Counted from the stretch's first letter, positions 53,352 through 63,835 are shown. The stretch is DNA of 64,000 nucleotides from Candidatus Kinetoplastibacterium crithidii (ex Angomonas deanei ATCC 30255) (GCF_000319225.1 NC_019815.1:248001-312000), one strand, 5' to 3'. A program made the numbers and translations. The notes: generated by a model not told the origin, from the letters alone.

Positions 53352-53738
53352 ATGAACAAGGAAATTATTCACACAAACAAAGCTCCAGAAGCTGTTGGTC
53401 CATATTCGCAAGCAGTAGCATGTTCTGCCAATAAACTTGTTTTTTTATCTGGTCAAATAGGACTCGATCCTAATACAGGAAAACTTATAGAAGGTGATTT
53501 TGAATTACAGGTTCGTCAATCTTTTAATAATATGCAAGCTGTTATAGAAGCTTCAAATGCTACTTTAGCTAATGTGGTAAAGATGAATTTATTCTTAACA
53601 GATCTTACAAAATTTGATGTTGTTAATAAAATTATGTCTGAAATATTTCCAAAGCCATTTCCTTCAAGATCAACAGTTGGAGTATTAAATTTGCCTAAAT
53701 CTGCTGAATTTGAAGTAGAAGCAATATTAGCTTTGTAA
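53352..53738 (+). CDS. ridA: Reactive intermediate deaminase RidA
   Basis: Trimeric enzyme that hydrolyses reactive enamine/imine products of PLP enzymes. NKAPEAVGPYSQAV, FLSGQIGLDP and the arginine-containing SRSTVGVLNLPK (active-site Arg) are characteristic. Length 128. Start follows AGGAG. Next to recG, the same order as in Bordetella. Confidence 0.95.
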   Translation: MNKEIIHTNKAPEAVGPYSQAVACSANKLVFLSGQIGLDPNTGKLIEGDFELQVRQSFNNMQAVIEASNATLANVVKMNLFLTDLTKFDVVNKIMSEIFPKPFPSRSTVGVLNLPKSAEFEVEAILAL

Positions 53739-53793
53739 TGGTCAAGAGCAATTCAGATATCTTATTTATATTTTTATATAGTTAATTTCTTAT

Positions 53794-55836
53794 ATGGATA
53801 AGAAAACTGAAAAATCTATTCAAAACAAACTGATAAAATTAAAGCTATATACGCAAAATGACTACATATTTCATATACCACTAAGATATGAAAATGAAAC
53901 TAAATTAACAAAAATTATAGATATACCTTTATCCACCTATATCTTAACAGAAGGTGTCATCATTGATGTTAAGATATTGGATAATAGGTTTAAAAATAAA
54001 GTTTTAATTGTTATTATCAAAGATGATACTGGATACTTGCAACTTCGATGGCTACATTTTTTTAGTTCACAAATTACAAAATTTATTATAGGAAATAAAA
54101 TTAGAGTAGGAGGAGAAGCTAAAAGAAAACAATCTGAATTAGAAATTATACACCCTAGAATTTACAATATTAACACCAAACTATCCAAAAAATTAACTCC
54201 AATATATTCTACTATAAAGGGCTTAAGTCAAATAAAAATCAGAAAAATAATCTTAGAAGAATTAACAAAGACAATAACTGATACTTTACCAGATAATATA
54301 GTAAAACATTTTAATCTAATGGCTTTTGATGAGGCTATAAAATATTTACATTATCCTCCACCTTACAATTCTTTGAGTCTATCTACTGAAAAAAAACATC
54401 CTGCTTGGACAAGGATAAAATTTGATGAGTTACTGGCTCATGAACTTTCCATTGGAATAATACGTCAAGATAGAATGCAAAAAAAAGCTTATTGCTTACC
54501 AAAAAATAGTAAATTTATAAAAAACTTAGCTACCTTTATTGATAATTTAGAATTTACTCTTACAGATTCTCAGCAATATGTAATTAATGAAATTTCGAAT
54601 GACTTATCTATGAGTTTCCCCATGAACAGATTGTTACAAGGGGATGTAGGATGTGGTAAAACTGTTGTAGCTACTATTGCTGCTATTCAAGCTATAAGTT
54701 CAAATAAACAAGTTGCACTTATGACACCCACCGAAATTTTAACAGAGCAGCATTTTTATAAGATACAAGAATACTGCAAAAAATTAGAAATTATTGTTGA
54801 ATATATTAGTAGCAATAAATCAATAAAAGATAAAAAAAGCATTAAAGAACGAGTTATTTCAGGCGAAATAAACTTTATAATAGGTACTCAATCTTTAATA
54901 CAAGAACATATTTATTTTAATAACTTAGGTCTGTTAATTATTGATGAGCAACATCGTTTTGGCGTAGAACAAAGATCCGTTTTTTATAATAAAGGGATCT
55001 ATATAGATAAAAATTCTGTAATATATCCTCATTTATTATCCATGAGTGCTACACCAATACCTAGAACATTAGCTATGACTCTATTAGACGATATGGACAT
55101 ATCTACAATAAAATCATTGCCTAAAGACAGAAAACCAATAATTACGAAATTGATATCTGATGATAGGCGAGAAGAGGTATTGACAAAAATAGTAAAATTT
55201 ATTAAAAATGGACGCCAAGCTTATTGGGTATGCCCAATGATAGTAGAAAATGAAAAAATTGATTTACAAAATGCAGTTGATACTTTTGAAGATATAAAGA
55301 AAAGGTTTCCTGATTTAAAAATTGGTTTAATACATAGCAATTTAGCTAATAATTTAAAGAATGAAATCATGCAATCTTTTAGAAATGGTAATATAAATTT
55401 GTTAGTTGCAACGACAGTAATCGAAGTAGGAGTAGATGTTCCAAACGCATCTTTGATGACTATAGAACATTCTGAAAGATTTGGACTAGCACAATTACAT
55501 CAATTGCGAGGAAGAATTGGAAGAGGAATTGACCAATCAATATGTATACTACTTTATCAAAAACCATTATCTTTGATAGCAAAAAAAAGACTCAGAGCTA
55601 TCTTTAAGACACTCGATGGTTTTAAAATAGCACAGTATGATTTATTAATAAGAGGTCCGGGAGACTTTTTAGGAACTAAACAATCAGGAGTTAATTTATT
55701 TAGATTTGCAGATATAGAAACTGATCAAGACATATTACAAAAATCTAAGGAAGCTGCTTTAATAATAAAAAAATATAATCCTGAATGTATAAATCCACAT
55801 ATTAGCAGGTGGAAGAAAAATGATAACTATATTTGA
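53794..55836 (+). CDS. recG: ATP-dependent DNA helicase RecG
   Basis: Remodels stalled forks and branched DNA. An N-terminal wedge domain is followed by helicase motifs: Walker A LLQGDVGCGKTVVA near residue 286, DEQH box IIDEQHRFGVEQR, motif III MSATPIPRTLAMTL and motif VI QLRGRIGRG. Length 680, normal. An A8 run at 55581-55588 is in frame. Its stop lies 17 bases from the convergent alcohol dehydrogenase stop. Confidence 0.96.
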   Translation: MDKKTEKSIQNKLIKLKLYTQNDYIFHIPLRYENETKLTKIIDIPLSTYILTEGVIIDVKILDNRFKNKVLIVIIKDDTGYLQLRWLHFFSSQITKFIIGNKIRVGGEAKRKQSELEIIHPRIYNINTKLSKKLTPIYSTIKGLSQIKIRKIILEELTKTITDTLPDNIVKHFNLMAFDEAIKYLHYPPPYNSLSLSTEKKHPAWTRIKFDELLAHELSIGIIRQDRMQKKAYCLPKNSKFIKNLATFIDNLEFTLTDSQQYVINEISNDLSMSFPMNRLLQGDVGCGKTVVATIAAIQAISSNKQVALMTPTEILTEQHFYKIQEYCKKLEIIVEYISSNKSIKDKKSIKERVISGEINFIIGTQSLIQEHIYFNNLGLLIIDEQHRFGVEQRSVFYNKGIYIDKNSVIYPHLLSMSATPIPRTLAMTLLDDMDISTIKSLPKDRKPIITKLISDDRREEVLTKIVKFIKNGRQAYWVCPMIVENEKIDLQNAVDTFEDIKKRFPDLKIGLIHSNLANNLKNEIMQSFRNGNINLLVATTVIEVGVDVPNASLMTIEHSERFGLAQLHQLRGRIGRGIDQSICILLYQKPLSLIAKKRLRAIFKTLDGFKIAQYDLLIRGPGDFLGTKQSGVNLFRFADIETDQDILQKSKEAALIIKKYNPECINPHISRWKKNDNYI

Positions 55837-55853
55837 TGAAAATGACAATTTAG

Positions 55854-56918
55854 CTAAATATTATTAATAATGACGGCTCTACCAACAACCTTACCAGATC
55901 TTAAATCTGACAGCGCTTCATTAAGCTTATCAAAATCATATTTCTTAATTTGTACTGGTTCTAATTTTTGATCAATTACCAATTTCATTAATTCATTAAA
56001 TTCAGATAAATTACCAACATAACTTCCTATGATTTTTAAAGCTTTCATAGGAATGAATGCTAATGGCCAGTTTGATAAACCACCAAACATACCAACTATA
56101 ATTAATGCTCCTGATTTTTCTAAGATATCAAAAGATGCTTTTGTAGTGTTAGAGTTTCCAACTAGATCAATGACAGCATGATACTTATGATTAGAATTAT
56201 GATCTAGTAATTTCTTTACTAAATGTTCGTCATTATAATCAAAAACAGCTAAAGCGCCTGCTTCTAAAGCGGCCTGTTTTTTATTTAAATCATTAGTTAT
56301 AACAATACTGCCATAACCACCAAGAGCTTTCAAAATAGAAACAGCCATTAATCCCAAACCACCAGCACCAAAAATTACAACTGGCTTTTTCTTATAGATA
56401 TTTTTCTCAATCTTATTAATTGCTGAATATGTAGTTAATCCAGCACAAGCATACTGAGCTATCATAGCAGGATCCATATTTTTAATATTTACGAGATATT
56501 TATAATGAGGAACTAAGATATATTCTGCAAACCCTCCTGGTTTATTTATGCCAAGATATTGAGGACTTAAGCAGTAATTTTCACATGATTCTTTACAATT
56601 TTCACAGATTCCACAACCTATCCACGGATATACTATATAATTACCACCTATTTCTATATCTTTAACATCTTCTCCCTTAGCAACAACATTTCCAACTATT
56701 TCATGACCAAGAACTAGAGGTAATTCAATCCCTCTATCTTTTAATTCAAATTTTTTACCCATACCAATATCATAATATCCGTTACATAAATGGATATCAC
56801 TATGACATATTCCAGATGCCTTTACTTTCAACAAAACCTGGTTTGTATGAGGAACAGGTAAGTCTATATCTTTTTCCTGCAAGGGTGATGAAAAATTATT
56901 AAGACAATAGCATTTCAT
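55854..56918 (-). CDS. Zinc-dependent medium-chain alcohol dehydrogenase
   Basis: NAD(P)-dependent MDR oxidoreductase of 354 residues. The catalytic zinc ligands are seen in GICHSDIHL and GHEIVGNV, the structural zinc in CGICENCKESCENYC, and the dinucleotide fold in FGAGGLGLMAV. Substrate is unknown; relatives oxidise primary or hydroxy-acid alcohols. It follows psd on the minus strand after 25 bases and may be cotranscribed with it. Alcohol/aldehyde disposal or NAD+ regeneration are possible roles. Confidence 0.85.
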   Translation of the reverse strand: MKCYCLNNFSSPLQEKDIDLPVPHTNQVLLKVKASGICHSDIHLCNGYYDIGMGKKFELKDRGIELPLVLGHEIVGNVVAKGEDVKDIEIGGNYIVYPWIGCGICENCKESCENYCLSPQYLGINKPGGFAEYILVPHYKYLVNIKNMDPAMIAQYACAGLTTYSAINKIEKNIYKKKPVVIFGAGGLGLMAVSILKALGGYGSIVITNDLNKKQAALEAGALAVFDYNDEHLVKKLLDHNSNHKYHAVIDLVGNSNTTKASFDILEKSGALIIVGMFGGLSNWPLAFIPMKALKIIGSYVGNLSEFNELMKLVIDQKLEPVQIKKYDFDKLNEALSDLRSGKVVGRAVIINNI

Positions 56919-56943
56919 AAATATCTCTTAGTATTAGCAATAA

Positions 56944-57822
56944 TTAAAAAATGAAATTACCTATTTCTTGACCAAATAAAATTTCACTTTGTTCAGAAAG
57001 AGAGTAATCCCATCTTATATTTTCATTTGACCCAAATAGAACTATTACAGTAGATCCTAATTGGAATCTAGCCATCTCATCTCCTTTATTTAGAGTGAGT
57101 GGTTTAATTAGATCTTGTCTATGAAAGGTAAATGGTTTTGACAATAAAGACTTCGGTTTAACTAAGCCAGTCCATACAGTTTCGATAGAAGATACTATCA
57201 TAGATCCAACCAAGACTATAGCAATAGGACCATTTATACTATCAAATAAACAAATAACTCTCTCATTACGTGCAAATAAATTAGGAACATATTTCACTAC
57301 TGTTGGATTAACAGAAAACAGCTTACCAGGTATATATTTGATTTTTGTTAAAGTAGCATCAAAAGGCATATGCACACGATGATAATTTTTAGGTGATAAA
57401 TATATGTTTATAAAATTGCCATCACTAAATTTAATATAATCTAGTGAATCATTTCCTAAAAGGCTAGCTACGCTATACTTGTGATTCTTAGCTTGAATAA
57501 TTGAATTATTATATATTCTTCCAAATTGACTAATAAAACCATCTGCTGGAGATAATATTGAACTTATATTGTTTTTTTTATTTAACAATCTATTTTGTGT
57601 TTTTATGGAACGGGTAAAAAAATCATTGAAACAAGTATAATCATCATATTTTTTTATATCACAATATGTTAAATCAATATCATATTTTTTTATAAAGCTA
57701 AGTATCATCAAATTTTTAAGCCAAACTACCCGACAATTTGCAGCAAAGAAAAAAAACTTAGAAATAAGATGATGAGGCAATAAAAATTGGCCTATTAATA
57801 AAAAAATATCTTTAATTCGCAT
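56944..57822 (-). CDS. psd: Phosphatidylserine decarboxylase
   Basis: Makes phosphatidylethanolamine at the inner membrane. It cleaves itself to form a pyruvoyl group at the serine of the LGST motif, here FQLGSTVIVLFG near residue 253. The histidine block YHRVHMPFDATL and PADGFISQFG complete the signature. Length 292. The signature motif is intact, so the gene should be functional. It faces the cstA upstream region in divergent orientation. Confidence 0.95.
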   Translation of the reverse strand: MRIKDIFLLIGQFLLPHHLISKFFFFAANCRVVWLKNLMILSFIKKYDIDLTYCDIKKYDDYTCFNDFFTRSIKTQNRLLNKKNNISSILSPADGFISQFGRIYNNSIIQAKNHKYSVASLLGNDSLDYIKFSDGNFINIYLSPKNYHRVHMPFDATLTKIKYIPGKLFSVNPTVVKYVPNLFARNERVICLFDSINGPIAIVLVGSMIVSSIETVWTGLVKPKSLLSKPFTFHRQDLIKPLTLNKGDEMARFQLGSTVIVLFGSNENIRWDYSLSEQSEILFGQEIGNFIF

Positions 57823-58028
57823 ATTACAGTAGTGTTATTTTATATGTTAATTTAAATGCAATATAGATATAATAAATAATTTACTAATCCTAAAATATTC
57901 AAACAATTGTATAATACAAATCTATAAATATAAATTTATTTTCCCGTAATATTGAAAACAAATTAAAAAAAACCGTGCAATCAAATCCACAGTGCCATAT
58001 AATTGCTCGTTATTTACTATAAGTTTTT

Positions 58029-58051
58029 AGGGGGTAGTAATAATGTGTTAA
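58029..58051 (+). promoter_or_regulatory. Shine-Dalgarno-like site with minimal ORF (Met-Cys-stop)
   Basis: AGGGGG at 58029-58034 is followed eight bases later by ATG-TGT-TAA at 58043-58051. The ribosome-site match is better than that of most real genes in the window. A start-stop element of two codons could hold a ribosome and influence leader folding. It may be chance. Confidence 0.3.
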
Positions 58052-58138
58052 GTAATTATTAAAAACATAATAATTATCAAATTATCATTTTAGTAGTTAT
58101 ATGATTATTTAATATCATAAATTAACAGATAAAGACAT

Positions 58139-58190
58139 ATAGCTAAATCAGCAAACCTAGCTGAAATTATGGGTTATAGCTATTTTTTTT
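58139..58190 (+). promoter_or_regulatory. Terminator-like hairpin in the cstA leader
   Basis: ATAGCTA (58139-58145) pairs with TAGCTAT (58177-58183), followed by a T run to 58190. Inside is a smaller hairpin, CAGC (58149-58152) with GCTG (58160-58163), whose loop AAACC (58153-58157) can pair with GGGTT (58171-58175), a pseudoknot-like option. Position about 90 bases before cstA suits attenuation. Confidence 0.4.
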
Positions 58191-58245
58191 CGTTTAGATT
58201 CTAAAAACAGTATTTAGTGAATTATTATTCTCAAATCATTACGGG

Positions 58246-58267
58246 CTCGTAAATCACTTCATACGAG
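58246..58267 (+). promoter_or_regulatory. Hairpin next to the cstA ribosome-binding site
   Basis: CTCGTA (58246-58251) and TACGAG (58262-58267) form a six-bp stem that ends just before AGGAG (58268-58272), the cstA ribosome-binding site nine bases ahead of the ATG. Folding could affect ribosome access. Confidence 0.45.
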
Positions 58268-58281
58268 AGGAGTTACTTATT

Positions 58282-60345
58282 ATGCAAAGTAGTACTAGGA
58301 GCTGTCGTCAGCACCTAATATGGATATTAATATCAATTGTCGGAGCTTTTGCTCTTGGTTTTATCGCTTTAAATCGTGGAGAAAGCATAAATGCTTTATG
58401 GATTTTAGTAGCCTCAATTTGTGTATACCTTATAGCATATCGTTATTATAGTAGATTTATCGCACACAAAGTTTTCCAACTAAATGCTAAACGCATAACA
58501 CCAGCTTGGAAGTATAATGATGGGATTGATTATGTACCAACAAACAAACATGTGTTATTTGGACATCATTTTGCTGCTATAGCAGGAGCTGGCCCTCTAG
58601 TTGGTCCAGTTTTGGCTGCGCAAATTGGTTATTTGCCAGGAATGTTATGGATTTTAGCTGGAGTCGTTTTTGTAGGAGCAGTTCAAGATTTTGTTGTTTT
58701 GTTTATTTCAACTAGAAGAGATGGAAGATCTATTGGAGATATAATAAAATCAGAATTAGGAGATGCACCTGGTTTATTAGCATTATTTGGCACGTTCATT
58801 ATAATGGTAATTATACTAGCAGTTCTTGCGTTAATTGTTGTAAAAGCATTAACAAACTCTCCATGGGGCACATTTACTGTTGCAGCAACAGTACCGATAG
58901 CTATTTTCATGGGTGTTTATCTAAGATATCTAAGACCAGGAAGAATAGGTGAGATATCTATTATTGGTTTTGTCTTACTGATGGCAGCTATAGTTTTTGG
59001 TCAAAAAGCTGTTAATAATGATATATTGTTATTTCTCTTTGACTTAGATGGAAAAAAATTAACCTGGATTTTAATAGGCTATGGGTTTATAGCATCTGTA
59101 TTACCAGTGTGGTTACTATTAGCACCTCGTGATTATTTATCTACTTTTTTAAAAATAGGAACGATAATAGGCTTGGCAGTTGGCATAGTGATAGTTGCCC
59201 CAACAATCAAAATGCCTTCAATAGTTACTCAATTTGCAGATGGAAATGGTCCTGTATGGTCAGGGCAACTTTTTCCATTTCTTTTTATAACAATAGCATG
59301 TGGAGCTGTATCGGGGTTTCATGCTCTTATAGCTTCAGGAACAACACCTAAACTTATAGAAAATGAAATTCAAACTAGATATATAGGATATGGTAGTATG
59401 TTGATGGAATCATTTGTAGCTATTATGGCATTAATAGCTGCAAGCATAATAGATCCAGGTATTTATTATGCTATGAATAGTCCAGCAGCATTAATAGGAA
59501 CAACCCCAGAAGAAGTAGCTAGTGTAGTTTCAAGTTGGGGATTTGTTATAACACCAGAAGATTTAATAAGAGTAGCAGATGAGGTCGGGGAAAGTAGTAT
59601 TATTTCTCGTGTGGGAGGAGCTCCTACATTAGCTGTATGTATGGCTCATATATTTCACCAAGTAATAGGTGGTTCAGGGATGATGGGTTTTTGGTATCAT
59701 TTCGCTATACTATTTGAGGCTCTTTTTATATTAACAGCTGTAGATGCAGGAACTAGAGCAGGTAGATTCATGCTTCAAGATCTCATAGGGGCATTTATAC
59801 CTTCTTTTAAACGTACAGATTCATTAGTATCCAGCATTATCGCTACTAGTATGTGTGTGGCTGCCTGGGGATATTTTTTATATCAAGGAGTAGTAGACCC
59901 TTTAGGAGGCATAAATACACTGTGGCCTCTATTTGGCATGGCGAATCAAATGTTAGCTGCTATAGCACTAATACTAAGCACAGTAGTGCTATTTAAAATG
60001 AAAAGAGATAAGTACGCTTGGGTTACAATAATACCAACCATATGGTTATTAATATGTACTTTTGCTGCTTCTTACCATAAGTTGTTTGATAACAATCCAA
60101 ATATTGGATTTATAGCACACGCTAATATGTATAAGGATGCTATTAAACAAGGGCTTATTCTTTCTCCAGCAAAAACAATATCTGAAATGCAAATGGTCAT
60201 CAAAAATGACTATATAAACGCATCTCTGTGCTCGCTATTCATGTTTGTTGTATTAGGTATAGCTTTATATGGAATACGCTCTATACTTATAGCAAGAAAA
60301 AACCCAAAACCTACTTGCATTGAATCAGATTTTAATGCTATTTAA
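58282..60345 (+). CDS. cstA: Carbon starvation protein CstA (pyruvate transporter family)
   Basis: Large inner-membrane protein (687 residues) with about sixteen or more hydrophobic segments. CstA of E. coli was first linked to peptide use and later shown to import pyruvate with BtsT. Family blocks include YVPTNKHVLFGHHFAAIAGAGP, GAVQDFVVLFISTRRDG and SGFHALIASGTTPK. The N-terminal segment is short and the rest is intact. ybdD, its usual partner, follows. In a symbiont this carrier would bring in host carbon. Confidence 0.95.
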   Translation: MQSSTRSCRQHLIWILISIVGAFALGFIALNRGESINALWILVASICVYLIAYRYYSRFIAHKVFQLNAKRITPAWKYNDGIDYVPTNKHVLFGHHFAAIAGAGPLVGPVLAAQIGYLPGMLWILAGVVFVGAVQDFVVLFISTRRDGRSIGDIIKSELGDAPGLLALFGTFIIMVIILAVLALIVVKALTNSPWGTFTVAATVPIAIFMGVYLRYLRPGRIGEISIIGFVLLMAAIVFGQKAVNNDILLFLFDLDGKKLTWILIGYGFIASVLPVWLLLAPRDYLSTFLKIGTIIGLAVGIVIVAPTIKMPSIVTQFADGNGPVWSGQLFPFLFITIACGAVSGFHALIASGTTPKLIENEIQTRYIGYGSMLMESFVAIMALIAASIIDPGIYYAMNSPAALIGTTPEEVASVVSSWGFVITPEDLIRVADEVGESSIISRVGGAPTLAVCMAHIFHQVIGGSGMMGFWYHFAILFEALFILTAVDAGTRAGRFMLQDLIGAFIPSFKRTDSLVSSIIATSMCVAAWGYFLYQGVVDPLGGINTLWPLFGMANQMLAAIALILSTVVLFKMKRDKYAWVTIIPTIWLLICTFAASYHKLFDNNPNIGFIAHANMYKDAIKQGLILSPAKTISEMQMVIKNDYINASLCSLFMFVVLGIALYGIRSILIARKNPKPTCIESDFNAI

Positions 60346-60374
60346 GCATATAGTTTTTATAGGATGGTTTTAAA

Positions 60375-60587
60375 ATGATATTTAGTATGTTAAATAAAAA
60401 AGCGTCTGTAGCCAGCAAATATCTAGGTCAAACACTAAGATTAATGGTTGGAATACAAGACTATGATCAATATATTAACCACATGAAAAAAAATCATCCT
60501 GATAAAACACCATTAAGTTATGAAGATTTTTTTAAGGCATGTCAAGATTCTAAATATGGCGGCAACGGAAATATTAAATGTTGTTAA
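60375..60587 (+). CDS. ybdD: YbdD/YjiX-family small protein (DUF466)
   Basis: A 70-residue protein of the family encoded after cstA in many proteobacteria. Recognisable blocks are LGQTLRLMVGIQDYDQY, HMKKNHPDKTPLSYEDFF and a cysteine-containing C-terminus. The family is required for CstA/BtsT transport in E. coli. It follows cstA after 29 bases and precedes a terminator, so the two form a unit. Confidence 0.9.
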   Translation: MIFSMLNKKASVASKYLGQTLRLMVGIQDYDQYINHMKKNHPDKTPLSYEDFFKACQDSKYGGNGNIKCC

Positions 60588-60619
60588 ACACAATATATTA
60601 ATAGCAAAAAAAATCTAAT

Positions 60620-60662
60620 AATAGTATTAGGGTTACTAAAATAACCTTAATACTATTTTTTT
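60620..60662 (+). terminator. Rho-independent terminator after cstA-ybdD
   Basis: AATAGTATTAGGGTTA (60620-60635) pairs with TAACCTTAATACTATT (60642-60657), 16 bp with one G:U pair and a six-base loop, followed by a T run to 60662. Confidence 0.85.
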
Positions 60663-60739
60663 GTGAAACATTGTTAAATAATGATAATAATTATGTTGCT
60701 TATCTAACAAAATAGCGTTATTTATTTTTATAAAAAAAG

Positions 60740-60745
60740 TATAAT
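60740..60745 (+). promoter_or_regulatory. Putative -10 element of guaB
   Basis: TATAAT 33 bases before the guaB ATG, after the ybdD terminator, so a promoter is needed here. The -35 region is weak (TTATTT at 60718-60723, 16-base spacer). Confidence 0.35.
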
Positions 60746-60777
60746 ATCACTTTATATAAAATTATTAGATATTAACA

Positions 60778-62238
60778 ATGCTTACTTTGAAAAAGGCTTT
60801 CACATTTGACGATGTGTTGTTAGTTCCTGCATATTCAGAAATATTACCTAAAAACACTTCTCTTACAACAAAACTTACAAAAAATATTGAACTAAAAATA
60901 CCTTTTGTATCTGCAGCAATGGATACAGTAACCGAGTTTAGTTTAGCAATTGCCCTTGCACAGGAAGGGGGCATTGGAATAATACATAAAAATCTTACAC
61001 CTGATCAACAAGCTCATGAAGTTTCAAGAGTGAAAAGACATGAATTTGGAATTGTTATAGACCCTATAACTGTAACACCGAATATGAATGTTGCCGAAGC
61101 TATAAACTTACAACGAAAATTTGGAATTTCTGGTTTACCAGTAGTTGAAAATGGTAAAGTTGTAGGAATTATAACTAATAGAGATTTGCGTTTTGAAACC
61201 AATTTGAATCAACCATTAAAAAATGTAATGACCCCTAAAGAACGCCTAGTAGTAATGGAAGAGGGCGCGACTTTATTAGATGCACAAGCTTTAATGCATA
61301 AACATAGGCTGGAAAGGGTCCTTATAGTAAATTCTGATTTTGAATTGCGTGGATTAGCTACTGTTAAAGACATAGTTAAAAATACAGAGCATCCAACAGC
61401 TAATAAAGACTCTCGTGGTCAATTAAGAGTTGGAGCAGCTGTAGGAATAGGAAATGAAACAACAGAACGTGTCGAAAAATTAGTTCATGCTGGTGTTGAT
61501 GTAATAGTTGTAGATACCGCTCATGGTCATTCTCTAGGAGTATTAAAAACCATCAGCTGGATAAAATCGAATTATCCTCAAATTGATATTATAGGTGGTA
61601 ATATTGCTACAGCGAGAGCAGCTAAAGCATTAGCAGAGCATGGAGCTGATGGAGTAAAGGTAGGTATAGGACCAGGTTCTATATGCACAACTAGAATAAT
61701 TTCTGGTGTTGGAGTTCCTCAAATAACAGCCATAAGTGAAGTTGCAAAAGCTTTAAACAATACAGATGTTTCCATAATAGCTGATGGTGGCATTAGATAT
61801 TCTGGTGACATTGCGAAAGCTATAGCAGCTGGTGCCCATTCTTGTATGATGGGCAGCATTTTTGCTGGAACATCAGAAGCTCCTGGAGAAGAAAGTTTAT
61901 TTCAGGGAAGAACCTATAAATCCTATAGAGGCATGGGAAGCATTGGAGCCATGGAAAAGGGTTCAGCTGATAGATATTTCCAAGGTCATTATAAAACAGC
62001 TGATAAATTGGTTCCAGAAGGAGTAGAAGGAAGAGTACCTTACAAAGGCAGTGTTATCTCAATCATATATCAATTAATAGGTGGTTTAAGAGCTGCCATG
62101 GGTTATTGTGGATGTGCAACAATAAATGACTTAAGAACTAAAACTGAGTTTGTTGAAATTACTTCTGCTGGAGTTAGTGAATCACATGTTCATGATATAC
62201 ATATTACAAAAGAAGCTCCTAATTATAGGTCAGAATAA
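60778..62238 (+). CDS. guaB: IMP dehydrogenase
   Basis: Oxidises IMP to XMP, the committed step to GMP. The barrel is interrupted by two CBS domains (about residues 95-205; [22 protein letters not shown]). The catalytic loop [17 protein letters not shown] near residue 300 has the nucleophilic cysteine, and the flap block follows at [15 protein letters not shown]. Length 486, full. guaA starts four bases after its stop, an operon. Confidence 0.97.
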   Translation: MLTLKKAFTFDDVLLVPAYSEILPKNTSLTTKLTKNIELKIPFVSAAMDTVTEFSLAIALAQEGGIGIIHKNLTPDQQAHEVSRVKRHEFGIVIDPITVTPNMNVAEAINLQRKFGISGLPVVENGKVVGIITNRDLRFETNLNQPLKNVMTPKERLVVMEEGATLLDAQALMHKHRLERVLIVNSDFELRGLATVKDIVKNTEHPTANKDSRGQLRVGAAVGIGNETTERVEKLVHAGVDVIVVDTAHGHSLGVLKTISWIKSNYPQIDIIGGNIATARAAKALAEHGADGVKVGIGPGSICTTRIISGVGVPQITAISEVAKALNNTDVSIIADGGIRYSGDIAKAIAAGAHSCMMGSIFAGTSEAPGEESLFQGRTYKSYRGMGSIGAMEKGSADRYFQGHYKTADKLVPEGVEGRVPYKGSVISIIYQLIGGLRAAMGYCGCATINDLRTKTEFVEITSAGVSESHVHDIHITKEAPNYRSE

Positions 62239-62241
62239 TTT

Positions 62242-63822
62242 ATGAATAAAAACATACTAATTGTTGACTGTGGTTCTCAAGTTACTCAACTGATTGCTCG
62301 TAGAATAAGAGAAATAGGTATATACACAACGGTAATTAATCACAATTCTGTAGAACAAGATTATTTAGTTGAACAAATAAATAAAGGATTGGCTGGAATT
62401 ATAATATCTGGTAGTCACGAATCAATTAATAAAGAATCTCCAGATAAAATTAAAAAATATATATTTAAATTAGGTATTCCTGTGCTTGGAATTTGTTATG
62501 GCATGCAGTCTATGGCTAATCAATTAGGCGGAGAAGTAAGTGTTTCAACAAATAGAGAATATGGGCATGCCGAAATTACAATATCAAACGAAAGCGAACT
62601 ATTAGGTGCAATTCAAGAAATCAATCCTAATAGTACTTTAAAAGTTTGGATGAGTCATGGTGATACAGTAACAAAGTTACCAGATGGTTTTAAAAAAATT
62701 GCTCATACAAATTCTGCAATTGCTGGGATGGAAAACAATGAAAAAAAACTGTATGCTTTACAATTTCATCCAGAAGTTACACATACTGAATTAGGTAAAA
62801 AAATTCTAGAAAGATTTGTAATAAACATCTGTAATTGTCAATATAACTGGGATATGCCAAGTTATATTGAACAAGCAATTACAAATATCAAATCAACAGT
62901 AGGTAATGATAAAGTTATACTGGGACTATCTGGTGGTGTAGACTCATCTGTTGCTGCAGTCTTAATAAACAAAGCTATTGGCAAAAAATTAACTTGTATA
63001 TTTGTAGATCATGGTCTTATGAGATTAAATGAAAAAGAACAAGTAAAGACAATGTTTTCCTCATTTGATATAAATGTTATTTATTGCAATGCTTCAGAAT
63101 TATTCTTAAAAAAGTTAGAGGGTGTTACTGATCCTGAAAAGAAAAGAAAAATAATAGGGAATGAATTTATTAATGTGTTTCAAGAAGAAGCAAAAAAAAT
63201 TGGTAATGTTAAATGGCTTGCTCAAGGAACCATATATCCAGACATAATAGAATCTTCAAAAGAAAAAAATGGGATATCTAATGTTATAAAATCACATCAT
63301 AATGTTGGAGGTCTTCCTGAAAAAATGAACCTTTCTTTATTAGAGCCGTTAAAATATCTCTTTAAAGATGAGGTAAGAAAAATAGGTATAGAGCTTGGAA
63401 TTCCATACGACATGATATGTCGTCATCCTTTTCCTGGACCTGGTTTAGCTGTAAGGATAATAGGAGAAATCAAAGAAGAATTTATAAAAATTCTACAAAG
63501 TGCTGATAATATTTTTATAGATGAATTAAAAAGTAACAAAAATATTTTAAACAATAAAAGTTGGTATGATTCTGTCTCTCAAGCCTTTGCTGTATTTTTG
63601 CCTATTAAGTCTGTTGGGGTTATGGGTGATGGACGTACATATGAATACGTTATAGTTTTAAGATCTGTAGATACTTCAGATTTCATGACAGCAAATTGGT
63701 CAGATATACCTGCATCTTTATTATCAAAAATTTCTTCTAGAATAATTAACGAAGTTTCTGGCATTAATAGAGTTGTTTATGATATTTCTAATAAACCTCC
63801 ATCTACCATAGAATGGGAATAA
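62242..63822 (+). CDS. guaA: GMP synthase (glutamine-hydrolysing)
   Basis: Converts XMP to GMP. The N-terminal glutaminase has its nucleophile in [15 protein letters not shown] and His/Glu in [10 protein letters not shown]. The ATP pyrophosphatase P-loop is [14 protein letters not shown] near residue 228, and the dimerisation domain ends with [16 protein letters not shown]. Length 526. An A8 run at 62741-62748 remains in frame. Coupled to guaB. Confidence 0.97.
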   Translation: MNKNILIVDCGSQVTQLIARRIREIGIYTTVINHNSVEQDYLVEQINKGLAGIIISGSHESINKESPDKIKKYIFKLGIPVLGICYGMQSMANQLGGEVSVSTNREYGHAEITISNESELLGAIQEINPNSTLKVWMSHGDTVTKLPDGFKKIAHTNSAIAGMENNEKKLYALQFHPEVTHTELGKKILERFVINICNCQYNWDMPSYIEQAITNIKSTVGNDKVILGLSGGVDSSVAAVLINKAIGKKLTCIFVDHGLMRLNEKEQVKTMFSSFDINVIYCNASELFLKKLEGVTDPEKKRKIIGNEFINVFQEEAKKIGNVKWLAQGTIYPDIIESSKEKNGISNVIKSHHNVGGLPEKMNLSLLEPLKYLFKDEVRKIGIELGIPYDMICRHPFPGPGLAVRIIGEIKEEFIKILQSADNIFIDELKSNKNILNNKSWYDSVSQAFAVFLPIKSVGVMGDGRTYEYVIVLRSVDTSDFMTANWSDIPASLLSKISSRIINEVSGINRVVYDISNKPPSTIEWE

Positions 63823-63835
63823 AATAATGTATACG

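Larger units (their letters stand above)
57823..58281. other. Long psd/cstA intergenic region with possible leader structures (459 bp)
   Basis: No long frame. A TATAAT lies at 57910-57915, which would give cstA a leader of about 360 bases. In order it holds: a more GC-containing stretch near 57973-58013; a strong Shine-Dalgarno-like AGGGGG before a two-codon ORF (58029-58051); a terminator-like hairpin with a T run (58139-58190); and a hairpin touching the cstA ribosome site (58246-58267). These suggest a regulated leader, but no known riboswitch class is recognised. Confidence 0.5.
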
